NCBI RefSeq assembly: GCF_022369435.1
Contig: NZ_CP059597.1
Location: 620,001 to 684,000, forward strand
DNA: 64,000 nt
Direction: 5' to 3'
DNA from: Campylobacter sp. RM10537
GTDB taxonomy: Bacteria > Campylobacterota > Campylobacteria > Campylobacterales > Campylobacteraceae
The stretch's first letter is position 1. Each line of letters opens with the position of its first letter. The translations under genes were made by a program, and so were the position numbers. The notes under the pieces are model-generated. The model was not told where the DNA came from, ran no database searches, and saw only the letters and a program-made list of their open reading frames with translations. Shown piece after piece: positions 46,473-54,429 of this stretch.

Positions 46473-46899
46473 GTAAAAACTCTAAAAAATTGGTTGTAAG
46501 ATTAAGCCTTGATTCCAAATCTTCTTTTTTCACACTATTTAAACCCTCAAAAAGAACCAAAATTCTCTCTCTAAGATTACTAAAAAATATTTCTTCATTA
46601 AAGCTTTGTGGCTCTGGGACAAAATGAGATTTTTCTTCTAGGATATATGACAAATTTTCGCTTTCTTCAGTATTTTGCGTCGTAATTTCAATTTCTTGCT
46701 TTTTTACTGCAGTTATTTCATCTTGAAAATCTTTAGAAGTCTCTTCTATAATCGGTTCATCATTTTTTTCATTACTTTTTATGATATCTTCTTGTTGTTT
46801 TAAAATTTCACTTTGTCTTCTTTGCTCTTCCATAATAGAACTAACTTCACTGATTGTTTTTTTTGCTAAATCTTCTAAATTCATATTTTTACCAGCCAT
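46441..46899 (-). CDS. ciaD: CiaD-like Campylobacter invasion antigen
   Basis: 152 residues, acidic, Glu/Lys/Gln-rich and largely helical (NLEDLAKKTISEVSSIMEEQ, then RERILVLFEGLNSVKKEDLE). No signal peptide. Position between cca and a small TPR-like gene matches C. jejuni Cj0788, which I recall as CiaD, an effector delivered through the flagellar export system that activates host MAPK signalling. Whether the docking motif is kept here needs an alignment. The first five codons are uncertain: MNLEDL begins at residue 6. Confidence 0.68.
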   Translation of the reverse strand: MAGKNMNLEDLAKKTISEVSSIMEEQRRQSEILKQQEDIIKSNEKNDEPIIEETSKDFQDEITAVKKQEIEITTQNTEESENLSYILEEKSHFVPEPQSFNEEIFFSNLRERILVLFEGLNSVKKEDLESRLNLTTNFLEFLLANIEDRLKK

Positions 46900-47126
46900 C
46901 TTTTAAATTCATTTATTTCAGTATCACTTTTCATATTAATAAAAAAATCAAGCATTTGAGCATTTAAATCTTTATGCTTAGATCTAAAACCGCTAAGTCT
47001 GCGAATAGCATCGATAGCATTTTGATTACTAGGATCTTTTTTTAAAATATTTTTATAAATTTCTAAAGCTTCTTCTTTAAGTCCTTGTGCTTCATAAATA
47101 GATGCTTCAGTGATAGTATTTTTCAT
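46881..47126 (-). CDS. Small TPR-like protein
   Basis: 81 residues. The first half reads as one tetratricopeptide unit (EASIYEAQGLKEEALEIYKN, then LKKDPSNQNAIDAIRRLSGF), suggesting protein-protein contacts. The rest is basic (GFRSKHKDLNA). No signal or membrane segment. It overlaps the ciaD-like gene by 19 bases, so the two may act together, possibly as a partner or chaperone. That role is only inference from the neighbourhood. Confidence 0.68.
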   Translation of the reverse strand: MKNTITEASIYEAQGLKEEALEIYKNILKKDPSNQNAIDAIRRLSGFRSKHKDLNAQMLDFFINMKSDTEINEFKRWLVKI

Positions 47127-47182
47127 TAATCTTTCCTAGTAATTTTTTATTTATTTTAGCAAAAAGCAATTTAACCTAGCCT

Positions 47183-47761
47183 TTAATCAAGCATAATACC
47201 AATTGCTAAAATAATAATACATAGAGCACTTATTTTATTTAATTTACTTAAATGTTTGTTCATAAAAATTTTAAAAAAACTTCCACCTAAAGCATACAAA
47301 TTTAACGAACAAAATTCAATCAATAAAATCATACTGGTTAAAAATAATACACTAGTATGAAATCTTAAAAATGAAGGTAAGATTGATAAAATAAAAATCC
47401 AAGTTTTTGGATTTGTAATCGAAGTAATAAAACCTTGAAAAACCAAAGAAATTTTAGCTTTTTTAGTGATTTTTATCTCATAAATTTTAGCATGAGATTT
47501 AATCAAGTTAAAAGCTATCCAAAAAAGATATAAAGCTCCAAATATTTTAAAAATTTTAAATAAATTAGGATGCTGAAAAATAAAATTTGAACCAAAAGCA
47601 CAGCAAATAACAATGATTGCCAAGCCAAATAATTCTCCAAACATCATCCATAAAACATTTTTATAACCTAAAGAAAGACTTAAAGAGAAAGCAAGATTCA
47701 TACATAAACCCGGAAGTAAAGAAACGCTTGCAAAAGTAAAGATAAATAATAAGTAGTCCAT
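47183..47761 (-). CDS. LysE/RhtB family amino acid exporter
   Basis: 192 residues with about six hydrophobic segments. N-terminal SVSLLPGLCMNLAFSLSLSLGYKN and the middle GFITSITNPKTWIFILSILP match the LysE/RhtB pattern. Such proteins export lysine, homoserine or threonine-like compounds. Its stop lies 56 bases from the TPR-like gene and its start is one base after the small membrane protein. I do not recall it at this place in C. jejuni, so it may be an accessory insertion. Confidence 0.82.
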   Translation of the reverse strand: MDYLLFIFTFASVSLLPGLCMNLAFSLSLSLGYKNVLWMMFGELFGLAIIVICCAFGSNFIFQHPNLFKIFKIFGALYLFWIAFNLIKSHAKIYEIKITKKAKISLVFQGFITSITNPKTWIFILSILPSFLRFHTSVLFLTSMILLIEFCSLNLYALGGSFFKIFMNKHLSKLNKISALCIIILAIGIMLD

Positions 47762-47762
47762 T

Positions 47763-47948
47763 TTATTGTTTTGATTTAGAGTTAAAAAGCTTTTCTATAT
47801 ATTTACTTCTTTCATCTATCAAACTAGAATTTATCTCTTGCTTAACCTCCTTTTTAGACTCAATTTTATTATTTTCATTACTAAAATATAAATGATCTAT
47901 TCCAAAAATAACGCCTATGATGATCAATAAAGGAATTAAAAATATCAT
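47763..47948 (-). CDS. Small membrane protein next to napD
   Basis: 61 residues: one N-terminal membrane helix (MIFLIPLLIIIGVIFGIDHL) followed by a charged Glu/Lys-rich tail. No domain recognised. It lies 11 bases after napD and one base before the LysE gene. I recall a small hydrophobic protein next to the nap genes of C. jejuni. It may be an accessory or a scaffold for Nap, but that is only position-based inference. Confidence 0.6.
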   Translation of the reverse strand: MIFLIPLLIIIGVIFGIDHLYFSNENNKIESKKEVKQEINSSLIDERSKYIEKLFNSKSKQ

Positions 47949-47959
47949 TTTTAGCCTTT

Positions 47960-48295
47960 TTAAATTTTATTAAAAATACTACCATAATATTTTATATTTT
48001 CAGCTTTTTCATTTTTTTCTATTGTTTCTATTGCACCACTATCTATAGCTTTTTGCATATCTTCATCTAGATCCTGATAAGAAAAAACCATATTAATACT
48101 AACTATATTCGGCAATTGCTCTAGCATTTTATAAGAATTTAATTCATCTTCCAATTTTTCACTCTCAATAACAACTATAATCTTTTCCTTTTCACAAAGC
48201 TCTACCGTGCAAAAAGGAATTTTAGCAATAGCCTTTTTTAAATCATCTACATATTCTTCTTTTGCCATAATCAAAACACTAGAAAGATTATTCAT
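47960..48295 (-). CDS. napD: NapD, chaperone for NapA signal peptide
   Basis: Cytoplasmic chaperone that binds the NapA twin-arginine signal and aids maturation. The 111-residue protein has the family pattern LSSVLIMAKEEYVDDLKKAI, then VELCEKEKIIVVIESE and the PNIVSINMVFSYQ segment. Somewhat longer than the ~87-residue E. coli protein. It is separated from napB by a 417-base gap where napL would be expected in C. jejuni. Confidence 0.85.
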   Translation of the reverse strand: MNNLSSVLIMAKEEYVDDLKKAIAKIPFCTVELCEKEKIIVVIESEKLEDELNSYKMLEQLPNIVSINMVFSYQDLDEDMQKAIDSGAIETIEKNEKAENIKYYGSIFNKI

Positions 48296-48555
48296 TAATA
48301 CTCCTAAATATTTATCGTATCACCAAAATTCATAATAATTAAATCCTAATGGTAAAAATAACCTATAGCTACTATAGACTATTATTTTCACAAATAAAAA
48401 ATACTCTTCTTTTTTATTTTATATGCTTATGTTACTTAATTTTTTAAGTTTCTATCATCGCAATTTTATTTCAACATAGAAAATCTTTCATTAATTAAAA
48501 ATGCTTTTACACAGTTTATTTTTTATTATAGATCGTTACAATAATTTTATTTTTA

Positions 48556-48591
48556 TTAAAGATAAAAGTTCTTTTAAGCTTTTATCTTTAA
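48556..48591 (-). terminator. Hairpin in the nap gap (1)
   Basis: Perfect 13-base-pair stem with a 10-base loop; no clear T-run on the minus strand, so an attenuator or RNA-stability element is as likely as a terminator. Confidence 0.45.
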
Positions 48592-48633
48592 TATCATATT
48601 GCATTTTTATCTTTGCAATCATCTAAATCTTAA

Positions 48634-48676
48634 GCTTTGTTTATGAATTTTTAAAATTTATTTCATAAAACAAAGC
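48634..48676 (-). terminator. Hairpin in the nap gap (2), after napB
   Basis: GCTTTGTTTATGAA pairs with TTCATAAAACAAAGC, with one bulged base, starting 37 bases after the napB stop codon. It may end the napAGHB transcript. Weak T-tail. Confidence 0.45.
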
Positions 48677-48712
48677 ATAAAAATTCAAACGTAAAAAAGA
48701 ATTTTTTATTTA

Positions 48713-49237
48713 TTATTTTACACCCACATTGATCACATCAATAAGATTAGAGTGTTTTTTTAATTGTTCATTTTGAAATTCAGGTTTAAAACTATTTCCT
48801 ACTAAAGGTTTAGCATCGCTTTGTGGCACATGACACTGAGTACAATTAAAACGCGCATCGCTGATACTATCTTTAGTACTTTTATTACGTCTAAAATCAT
48901 AATAATGACTTGCTGGAAGTGGAGTTGCGCCTACATCTTTAGCAATAGATTTATCATGACAACTTAAACAAGTATTATTATCCTTTGTAATAGGAAGCAT
49001 ATCCGCAATTGAATGAGGAATAAGAGGTGGAGCATTTTCATAAGATCTTTCAAAACGAGTTGATTCTCCAGGTTGTAAATTCGTATAATTTGCCTCCACT
49101 AAAGAAACTTTATTTTCATTTTCTAAACTTGCTTTTCTAAGCCCAATTTGTTCAGAACTTAACCCATTATTAACCCCACATGCAACTAAAAAAAGAGTTG
49201 CTGTAGCTGAAAGTAAAATAATTTTCTTTTTCATCAA
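48713..49237 (-). CDS. napB: Periplasmic diheme cytochrome NapB
   Basis: Small subunit passing electrons to NapA. The 174-residue protein has two heme motifs (CLSCH and CTQCH) and the conserved PPLIPHS and HYYDFRR segments. The leader ends LFLVACG, a lipobox (Leu-Val-Ala-Cys), so it may be lipid-anchored rather than freely soluble as in enteric bacteria. It overlaps the napH stop by 4 bases. It is followed by the gap that replaces napL. Confidence 0.92.
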   Translation of the reverse strand: MMKKKIILLSATATLFLVACGVNNGLSSEQIGLRKASLENENKVSLVEANYTNLQPGESTRFERSYENAPPLIPHSIADMLPITKDNNTCLSCHDKSIAKDVGATPLPASHYYDFRRNKSTKDSISDARFNCTQCHVPQSDAKPLVGNSFKPEFQNEQLKKHSNLIDVINVGVK

Positions 49238-50016
49238 TTTTTCCTTAAATCAAAAATATTAAAATTTAAAGCATTATCATTACAAACTTCTATACATCTA
49301 CCGCATCTAATACATTCTCCTGAAGTTACCCTTGCATTCTTTTTACCAATCATCCATAAAACTTGTTTTTCTGGACAAATTTCAATACAATGATAACATT
49401 TAGTACAATTTTGACTTTTATGCTGAATTTTTATCAAAGCAAAGCGAGATATTAAGGCATAAAAAGCCCCTAAAGGGCAAATATGAGAACAAATTGCTCT
49501 AGAGCTTAAAAAAGCATCTATGCAAAAAATTACAAAAGCGATAAATATCCAAGAAGTGGTACCAAAAATAATTCCCCTATGCACAATTCCTATATAAGAA
49601 AAACTTTCAAATACAGGTAAAGATAATACAAAAGAAAGAATTAAAACTAAAAATAAAACATAATAGCGAAATTTTTTATTTAAAATTAAAAATTTACTAT
49701 TTTTAAATCCAAATTTAGAACGAATAAAAGCAGCAAAATCTGTAATCAAATTTATAGGACACACCCAAGAGCAAAAAGCTCTACCTAAAAAAATTCCATA
49801 AAGAATTGCAATAATTATAGCGCCAAAAAGAGCAGTTAAATCAATACTTAAACTTGCTAAAAAAATTTGTAAAACTGCAAAAGGATCGCTTAAAGGTATA
49901 ACACTAAAAAATCTAGAAGAACTTAAATCCCCTTTTAAAATAAAATCTGTTGCTTTAAAACTAAAAAGAGACAAAATTCCTATTTGAATCACACGTCTAG
50001 CAATCAAATATTTCAT
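49234..50016 (-). CDS. napH: Quinol dehydrogenase membrane subunit NapH
   Basis: Takes electrons from menaquinol to periplasmic Nap proteins with NapG. The 260-residue protein has about four membrane helices with cytoplasmic CSWVCPI and CSHICPLG pairs, then two ferredoxin-type clusters (CTKCYHCIEICP and CIRCGRCIEVC). It overlaps napG and napB by 4 bases each, in one tight operon with no napC. Confidence 0.93.
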   Translation of the reverse strand: MKYLIARRVIQIGILSLFSFKATDFILKGDLSSSRFFSVIPLSDPFAVLQIFLASLSIDLTALFGAIIIAILYGIFLGRAFCSWVCPINLITDFAAFIRSKFGFKNSKFLILNKKFRYYVLFLVLILSFVLSLPVFESFSYIGIVHRGIIFGTTSWIFIAFVIFCIDAFLSSRAICSHICPLGAFYALISRFALIKIQHKSQNCTKCYHCIEICPEKQVLWMIGKKNARVTSGECIRCGRCIEVCNDNALNFNIFDLRKN

Positions 50017-50756
50017 AAATTATCTCCCTCATTAAGATAATCTTGTGCTTTTTTAGCGTTAAAATGTTTAGAAGGGTTAATATTGTCTAAGCGTTTTTCA
50101 TCATTTTTATCCCAACCCTTTACATAATGATTTGAATCTTTTCCTAAAATAAATTCACGAGGTAAAATCCGAATCGAAGGTGTTTGAGTAATACAAACCT
50201 TTTCGCAAATTCCACAACCTACGCAAACATCATTATCAACAACAGGAATTAAAAAAGCATGTTTTGCTGTTCTTTCATTTCTTCTATATTCTAATTTTAA
50301 GGCTTTATCGATCAAAGGACAAGCTCTTTGACAAGCGTCGCATTGCAAACCCCAAAAGGCAATACATGCTGAAGAATCCACAACAGCAACTCCCATTTTT
50401 AAAGATTGTATCCCTTGATCTAAATGTTTTTTATCTAAAGCATCTGTTGGACATTCTTTTATACAAGGAATATCCTCACAAAGATGACAAGGAATTTCTC
50501 TAGCTTTAAAAAAAGGTGTACCAGTTTTTGGTTTATCTAATAGATCAGCGAGTTTTAAAGTATCCCAAGGGCAAGCTTTAACACAAAGTCCACAACGGAT
50601 ACATTTACTCAAAAATCTTTCCTTATCTTCGGCTCCAGGAGGAAGCAAATAATAATCATCCTTAGCTTTTAATTTTATACTAGCTAAAAATCCTCCTGCT
50701 GTACAAAGACAAGCCCCTTTAAAAATAAAGCTAAAAAATTCTCTTCGTTTCTTCAT
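50013..50756 (-). CDS. napG: Ferredoxin-type protein NapG
   Basis: Periplasmic iron-sulfur protein linking the quinol pool to NapB/NapA with NapH. The 247-residue protein has a twin-arginine-like leader (MKKRREFFSF) and four 4Fe-4S motifs: CIRCGLCVKACP, CHLCEDIPCIKECP, CIAFWGLQCDACQRACP and CVGCGICEKVC. It lies 18 bases after napA and overlaps napH. Confidence 0.93.
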   Translation of the reverse strand: MKKRREFFSFIFKGACLCTAGGFLASIKLKAKDDYYLLPPGAEDKERFLSKCIRCGLCVKACPWDTLKLADLLDKPKTGTPFFKAREIPCHLCEDIPCIKECPTDALDKKHLDQGIQSLKMGVAVVDSSACIAFWGLQCDACQRACPLIDKALKLEYRRNERTAKHAFLIPVVDNDVCVGCGICEKVCITQTPSIRILPREFILGKDSNHYVKGWDKNDEKRLDNINPSKHFNAKKAQDYLNEGDNL

Positions 50757-50774
50757 TTTTTGCTAACCTTTAAA

Positions 50775-53549
50775 TTAAGCCTTATAAATTTTTACTGCAC
50801 ATTTTTTATAATCAGTTTGTTTTGAAAGCGGACAGGTAGCATCCAAAGTAACTTTATTAATATACACATTTTCATCAAACCAAGGAACATATACAAGACC
50901 TACTGGTGGTTTATTTCTTCCTCTCATATCAACCCTTGCTTTGACTTTGCCACGACGTGATTCTATCCAAACTAAATCATCTTGTTTTAAACCTAGTCTT
51001 TCTCCATCTTTTTCGCTCATATAACAAAGTGCTTCAGGAACAGCTCTATAAAGCTCTGGAACACGCATAGTCATTGTACCACTATGCCAATGCTCTAAAA
51101 CCCTACCAGTTGCTAACCAAAATGGATATTCTTTATCTGGTCTTTCTGGAGCTTTCATAAATGGTCTAAAGAAAATTTTTGCCTTATTTTTAATACTGTG
51201 CGGTTTTTCTTCGCTTGGAGCTTTCAAATCACCATTTGTTAGCATTTTATCAAATTCACCATAGAAAGCAAAATCAGAATTTGGAGAAGCTTTCTTAGCG
51301 TAATAATCAAATTTTGTATTAAATCTCCATTGAGTTTCTTTACCATTGATAACTGGCCATCTTAAACCTCTTACTTTATGGTAAGTATCAAATTCAGCCA
51401 AATCATGTCCATGACCTAGACCAAACTTTCTATATTCTTCCCAAAGATATTTTTGAACAAAAAATCCATAACCTTTAAATTCTTCTCCATCGCTACCTTC
51501 GATTTTTCTTTCATCTCCATTAGCATCAGTATTATCAAAACCTTTAGCAATTGGATCATTGGTTTTAAAACTTCTTGCTTCTTTATTGGCAAATAATACA
51601 TCAAATAAAGTATTATCTTCATCATATCCCATAGCTTTTGCTTCTTCTAAGACACTTGGTAAAGTAAGCTTATCATCAACCTTTTGCTCTTTCCAAACTT
51701 CCTTAAGTTTAAATCTTTTTGCAAATTCAAAAATTTGCCAAGTATCACTCATAGCAGCACCTACTGGTAGAACTTGTTGTCTCCAATGCTGAGTTCTTCT
51801 TTCAGCATTTCCATAAGCACCCCATTTTTCATAAATCATAGCACTTGGTAAAATGAGATCGGCTACTTTTGCTGAAATTCCTGGATAGCAATCGCTTACA
51901 ACGATGAAATTATCCATATCTCTAGCCGCTTTAATCCAGTGATTTGCATTAGCAGTATTTTGCCATGGGTTATTTACTTGAACCCAGATAAATTTAATTT
52001 TACCATCCTCTAAATCTCTCATAATACCAACAAAAGGAGATCCTGGCTTTGGATTGATTGTTTTTGCTGGGACTTTCCATATTTTTTCTGAAATTTCTCT
52101 ATGTTTTGGATTTGCTACCACCATATCAGCAGGTAAACGATGTGAAAAAGTTCCTACCTCTCTTGCTGTCCCACAAGCACTTGGTTGCCCTGTTAAAGAG
52201 AAAGCTCCAGAACCTGGTTTTGCTTGTTTTCCAAGTAATAAATGCACCATATAAGCTTGTTCATTAACCCAAGAACCGCGAGTATGTTGATTAAATCCCA
52301 TAGTCCAAAAACTTACTACTTTACGATTTTTTTCTATATACAATTTTGCTAATTGTTCAAGTTTTTTCTTAAAATCCTCCAAAGATTCATTATCATCACC
52401 TTTGGCAACTTTTGCTGTGTATTCAAGCGTATAAGGAGCTAAACCTTTTTTGAATTCCTCAAAAGAGATTTCCCAATTTTTATCTGCTACATTTCGGTGT
52501 TTCATATGGAATTGATCACCTTTTTTTACTCCAAGATATGCTAAAGAAGTTGCTTCTTCATCATCTAAAGTAATCACATTTTCTTTTTCAACTGTATCTT
52601 TTTCACTCACTTTAAATTTAGGATGATTTGGGTTGTTTCTCATACCATAACCAATATCTGTATAGCCTGTTGCAAAAACACAATGTTTATTGATAAATTC
52701 TTTATCCATAGCTTCTGGATAATTATAAACTATTTCTCTTGCAATATAATTCCATATTGCTAAATCAGTATTTGGTTTAAAAATAATTTCAATATCAGCA
52801 ATATTTGAAGTTCTATTAGAATAAGTACTTAAATTTACAACTTTAACTTTATCAAGATTACTTAATTTTCTATCACTTACTCTAGACCATAAAATAGGAT
52901 GCATTTCTGCCATATTAGCACCCCAAGTAACAATAGTATCTGTAAGCTCTATATCATCATAACATCCTGATGGCTCATCAATACCAAAAGTTTGCATAAA
53001 ACCTACGACTGCTGAAGCCATACAATGTCTTGCATTTGGATCGATATTATTAGTTCTAAAACCAGCTTTTGCAAGTTTTAAGGCTGCATAGCCTTCCTGA
53101 ATAGTATATTGACCACTACCAAAAATACCTACACCACTTACGCCTAATTCATTGTAAGCTTTTTTAAATTGTTTTTCCATTTCATCAAAAGCCCTTTTCC
53201 AAGAAACTTGTTGAAATTTACCTTTTTTATCAAATTCACCTTTATCATTAACACGCAATAAAGGCATAACAAGACGATCTTCTCCATACATAATCTTAGC
53301 ATTAAAATATCCCTTAATGCAATTAAGACCACGATTAACCGGAGCTTCAGGATCTCCTTTTGTAGCAACTATTTTGCCGTCTTTTCTGGCTATCATAATT
53401 CCACAGCCTGTTCCACAAAATCTACAAACGGCTTTATCCCACTTCCAACTTTCTTCTTGCTTAGCAAGCATAGAAGTTGGCACACTTAATCCTGCTACAC
53501 TAGCAGCACTTGCAATAGCGGTATTTTTAATAAAATCCCTTCTATTCAT
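50775..53549 (-). CDS. napA: Periplasmic nitrate reductase catalytic subunit NapA
   Basis: Reduces nitrate to nitrite with a bis-MGD molybdenum cofactor. The 924-residue protein has a Tat leader (NRRDFIK, residues 2-8), the 4Fe-4S ligands C42, C45, C49 and C77, and the molybdenum ligand Cys176 in NARHCMASA. The C-terminal molybdopterin segments [14 protein letters not shown] and VYVPWFDEN are intact. It is the first gene of the leftward nap run; a TATAAT (53588-53593) and an AAGGAG ribosome site precede it. Needs mobB and moeA products. Confidence 0.97.
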   Translation of the reverse strand: MNRRDFIKNTAIASAASVAGLSVPTSMLAKQEESWKWDKAVCRFCGTGCGIMIARKDGKIVATKGDPEAPVNRGLNCIKGYFNAKIMYGEDRLVMPLLRVNDKGEFDKKGKFQQVSWKRAFDEMEKQFKKAYNELGVSGVGIFGSGQYTIQEGYAALKLAKAGFRTNNIDPNARHCMASAVVGFMQTFGIDEPSGCYDDIELTDTIVTWGANMAEMHPILWSRVSDRKLSNLDKVKVVNLSTYSNRTSNIADIEIIFKPNTDLAIWNYIAREIVYNYPEAMDKEFINKHCVFATGYTDIGYGMRNNPNHPKFKVSEKDTVEKENVITLDDEEATSLAYLGVKKGDQFHMKHRNVADKNWEISFEEFKKGLAPYTLEYTAKVAKGDDNESLEDFKKKLEQLAKLYIEKNRKVVSFWTMGFNQHTRGSWVNEQAYMVHLLLGKQAKPGSGAFSLTGQPSACGTAREVGTFSHRLPADMVVANPKHREISEKIWKVPAKTINPKPGSPFVGIMRDLEDGKIKFIWVQVNNPWQNTANANHWIKAARDMDNFIVVSDCYPGISAKVADLILPSAMIYEKWGAYGNAERRTQHWRQQVLPVGAAMSDTWQIFEFAKRFKLKEVWKEQKVDDKLTLPSVLEEAKAMGYDEDNTLFDVLFANKEARSFKTNDPIAKGFDNTDANGDERKIEGSDGEEFKGYGFFVQKYLWEEYRKFGLGHGHDLAEFDTYHKVRGLRWPVINGKETQWRFNTKFDYYAKKASPNSDFAFYGEFDKMLTNGDLKAPSEEKPHSIKNKAKIFFRPFMKAPERPDKEYPFWLATGRVLEHWHSGTMTMRVPELYRAVPEALCYMSEKDGERLGLKQDDLVWIESRRGKVKARVDMRGRNKPPVGLVYVPWFDENVYINKVTLDATCPLSKQTDYKKCAVKIYKA

Positions 53550-53587
53550 ATACTATTCTCCTTTTAAAAAAATAAAAAGTCGATTAA

Positions 53588-53593
53588 ATTATA
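53588..53593 (-). promoter_or_regulatory. -10 box of the nap operon
   Basis: TATAAT on the minus strand within TTGTTATAATTTAATC, about 40 bases before the napA start. I see no clear FNR-like site. Confidence 0.45.
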
Positions 53594-53783
53594 ACAATTA
53601 AATGTAAATTTTGTTTTATCTTTTTCAATAAAAGTAATAATTTTAAACATCTATATTATGGTATTTTTAAGGTAAATTTATATTAAATAAAAATAATATA
53701 AAATAATAAAAAAATCCTAAATAGCTATGTTTATTAAAAAAATCAAAGAAGAATATATTTTTAAAAGATTTGTTATTATGATA

Positions 53784-53804
53784 GGTCACAAAAAGCTTGT
53801 GACC
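53784..53804 (-). terminator. Hairpin after tpx
   Basis: Perfect 8-base-pair GC-containing stem (GGTCACAA with TTGTGACC) and a 5-base loop, a few bases past the tpx stop. No T-tail follows on the minus strand. Confidence 0.55.
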
Positions 53805-53816
53805 AAAATACTTAGC

Positions 53817-54341
53817 TTAATGGCAGCCGCAACCACCACAACCACAGCTATTAAAAAAAGCATCAAGTTTAGAAATATCAGGCATTTCTGTAATTTCATT
53901 AACTAATTCTTTATAAACTATTTTTCCATCTTTAATCACAAATACAGCACGTGCTAAAAGACCTTCTAATGCAGTATCTTCAATTAAAACTCCATATTTT
54001 TGACCAAATTCTTTAGAAACAAAATCGCTAGCTACGGTTAAATTTTCTATACCTTCTGTGCTGCAAAATCTTCCCATAGCAAAAGGTAAATCCATACTTA
54101 CTATAATAACTTCTGCTCCATTATAACTTGCTACTTTTTTATTAAAATCTCTAGCTTCTGTAGCACATACTGGAGTATCAAGACTTGGTACACTTAAAAT
54201 AATTTGAGTTTTTCCAGCTGCACCAATTTCAACTAAACTTAAATCTTTTGCTTTTAAATTTAATTTTGGCGCTTGATCTCCAACTTCTAAAGCATTTCCT
54301 TTAAGTTTTACTGGACTGCCTTTAAAATTAACTGAACTCAT
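53817..54341 (-). CDS. tpx: Thiol peroxidase with Cys-rich C-terminal tail
   Basis: Reduces lipid and hydrogen peroxides in the periplasm or cytoplasm. The 174-residue protein has the peroxidatic Cys59 in SLDTPVCATEARDFN and the resolving Cys93 in GRFCSTEGIEN, typical of the atypical 2-Cys Tpx family. The C-terminus ends SCGCGGCGCH, a Cys/Gly-rich extension not present in E. coli Tpx, that may bind metal. It has an AAGGAG ribosome site and its own transcription unit. Confidence 0.94.
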   Translation of the reverse strand: MSSVNFKGSPVKLKGNALEVGDQAPKLNLKAKDLSLVEIGAAGKTQIILSVPSLDTPVCATEARDFNKKVASYNGAEVIIVSMDLPFAMGRFCSTEGIENLTVASDFVSKEFGQKYGVLIEDTALEGLLARAVFVIKDGKIVYKELVNEITEMPDISKLDAFFNSCGCGGCGCH

Positions 54342-54429
54342 AATATTCTCCTTTTTTTTATAATTTAAAACATTAAAATTATGTTTTAAGAGTAATTATA
54401 TCTTATAAATACTAATATTTTTTTAAAAA

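Larger units (their letters stand above)
48296..48712. other. Gene-free gap between napB and napD with hairpins
   Basis: 417 bases with no credible frame, within the otherwise tight nap run. I see two strong inverted repeats: 48556-48591 (13 base pairs, TTAAAGATAAAAG with CTTTTATCTTTAA) and 48634-48676 (14-15 base pairs with one bulge). In C. jejuni I recall a napL gene here. Decay or deletion of napL is likely. Either hairpin could reduce read-through into napD. Confidence 0.6.

Noticed and set aside
51559..52267. Several plus-strand frames inside napA
   Set aside because: All are antisense to a conserved catalytic subunit and show no start signals.
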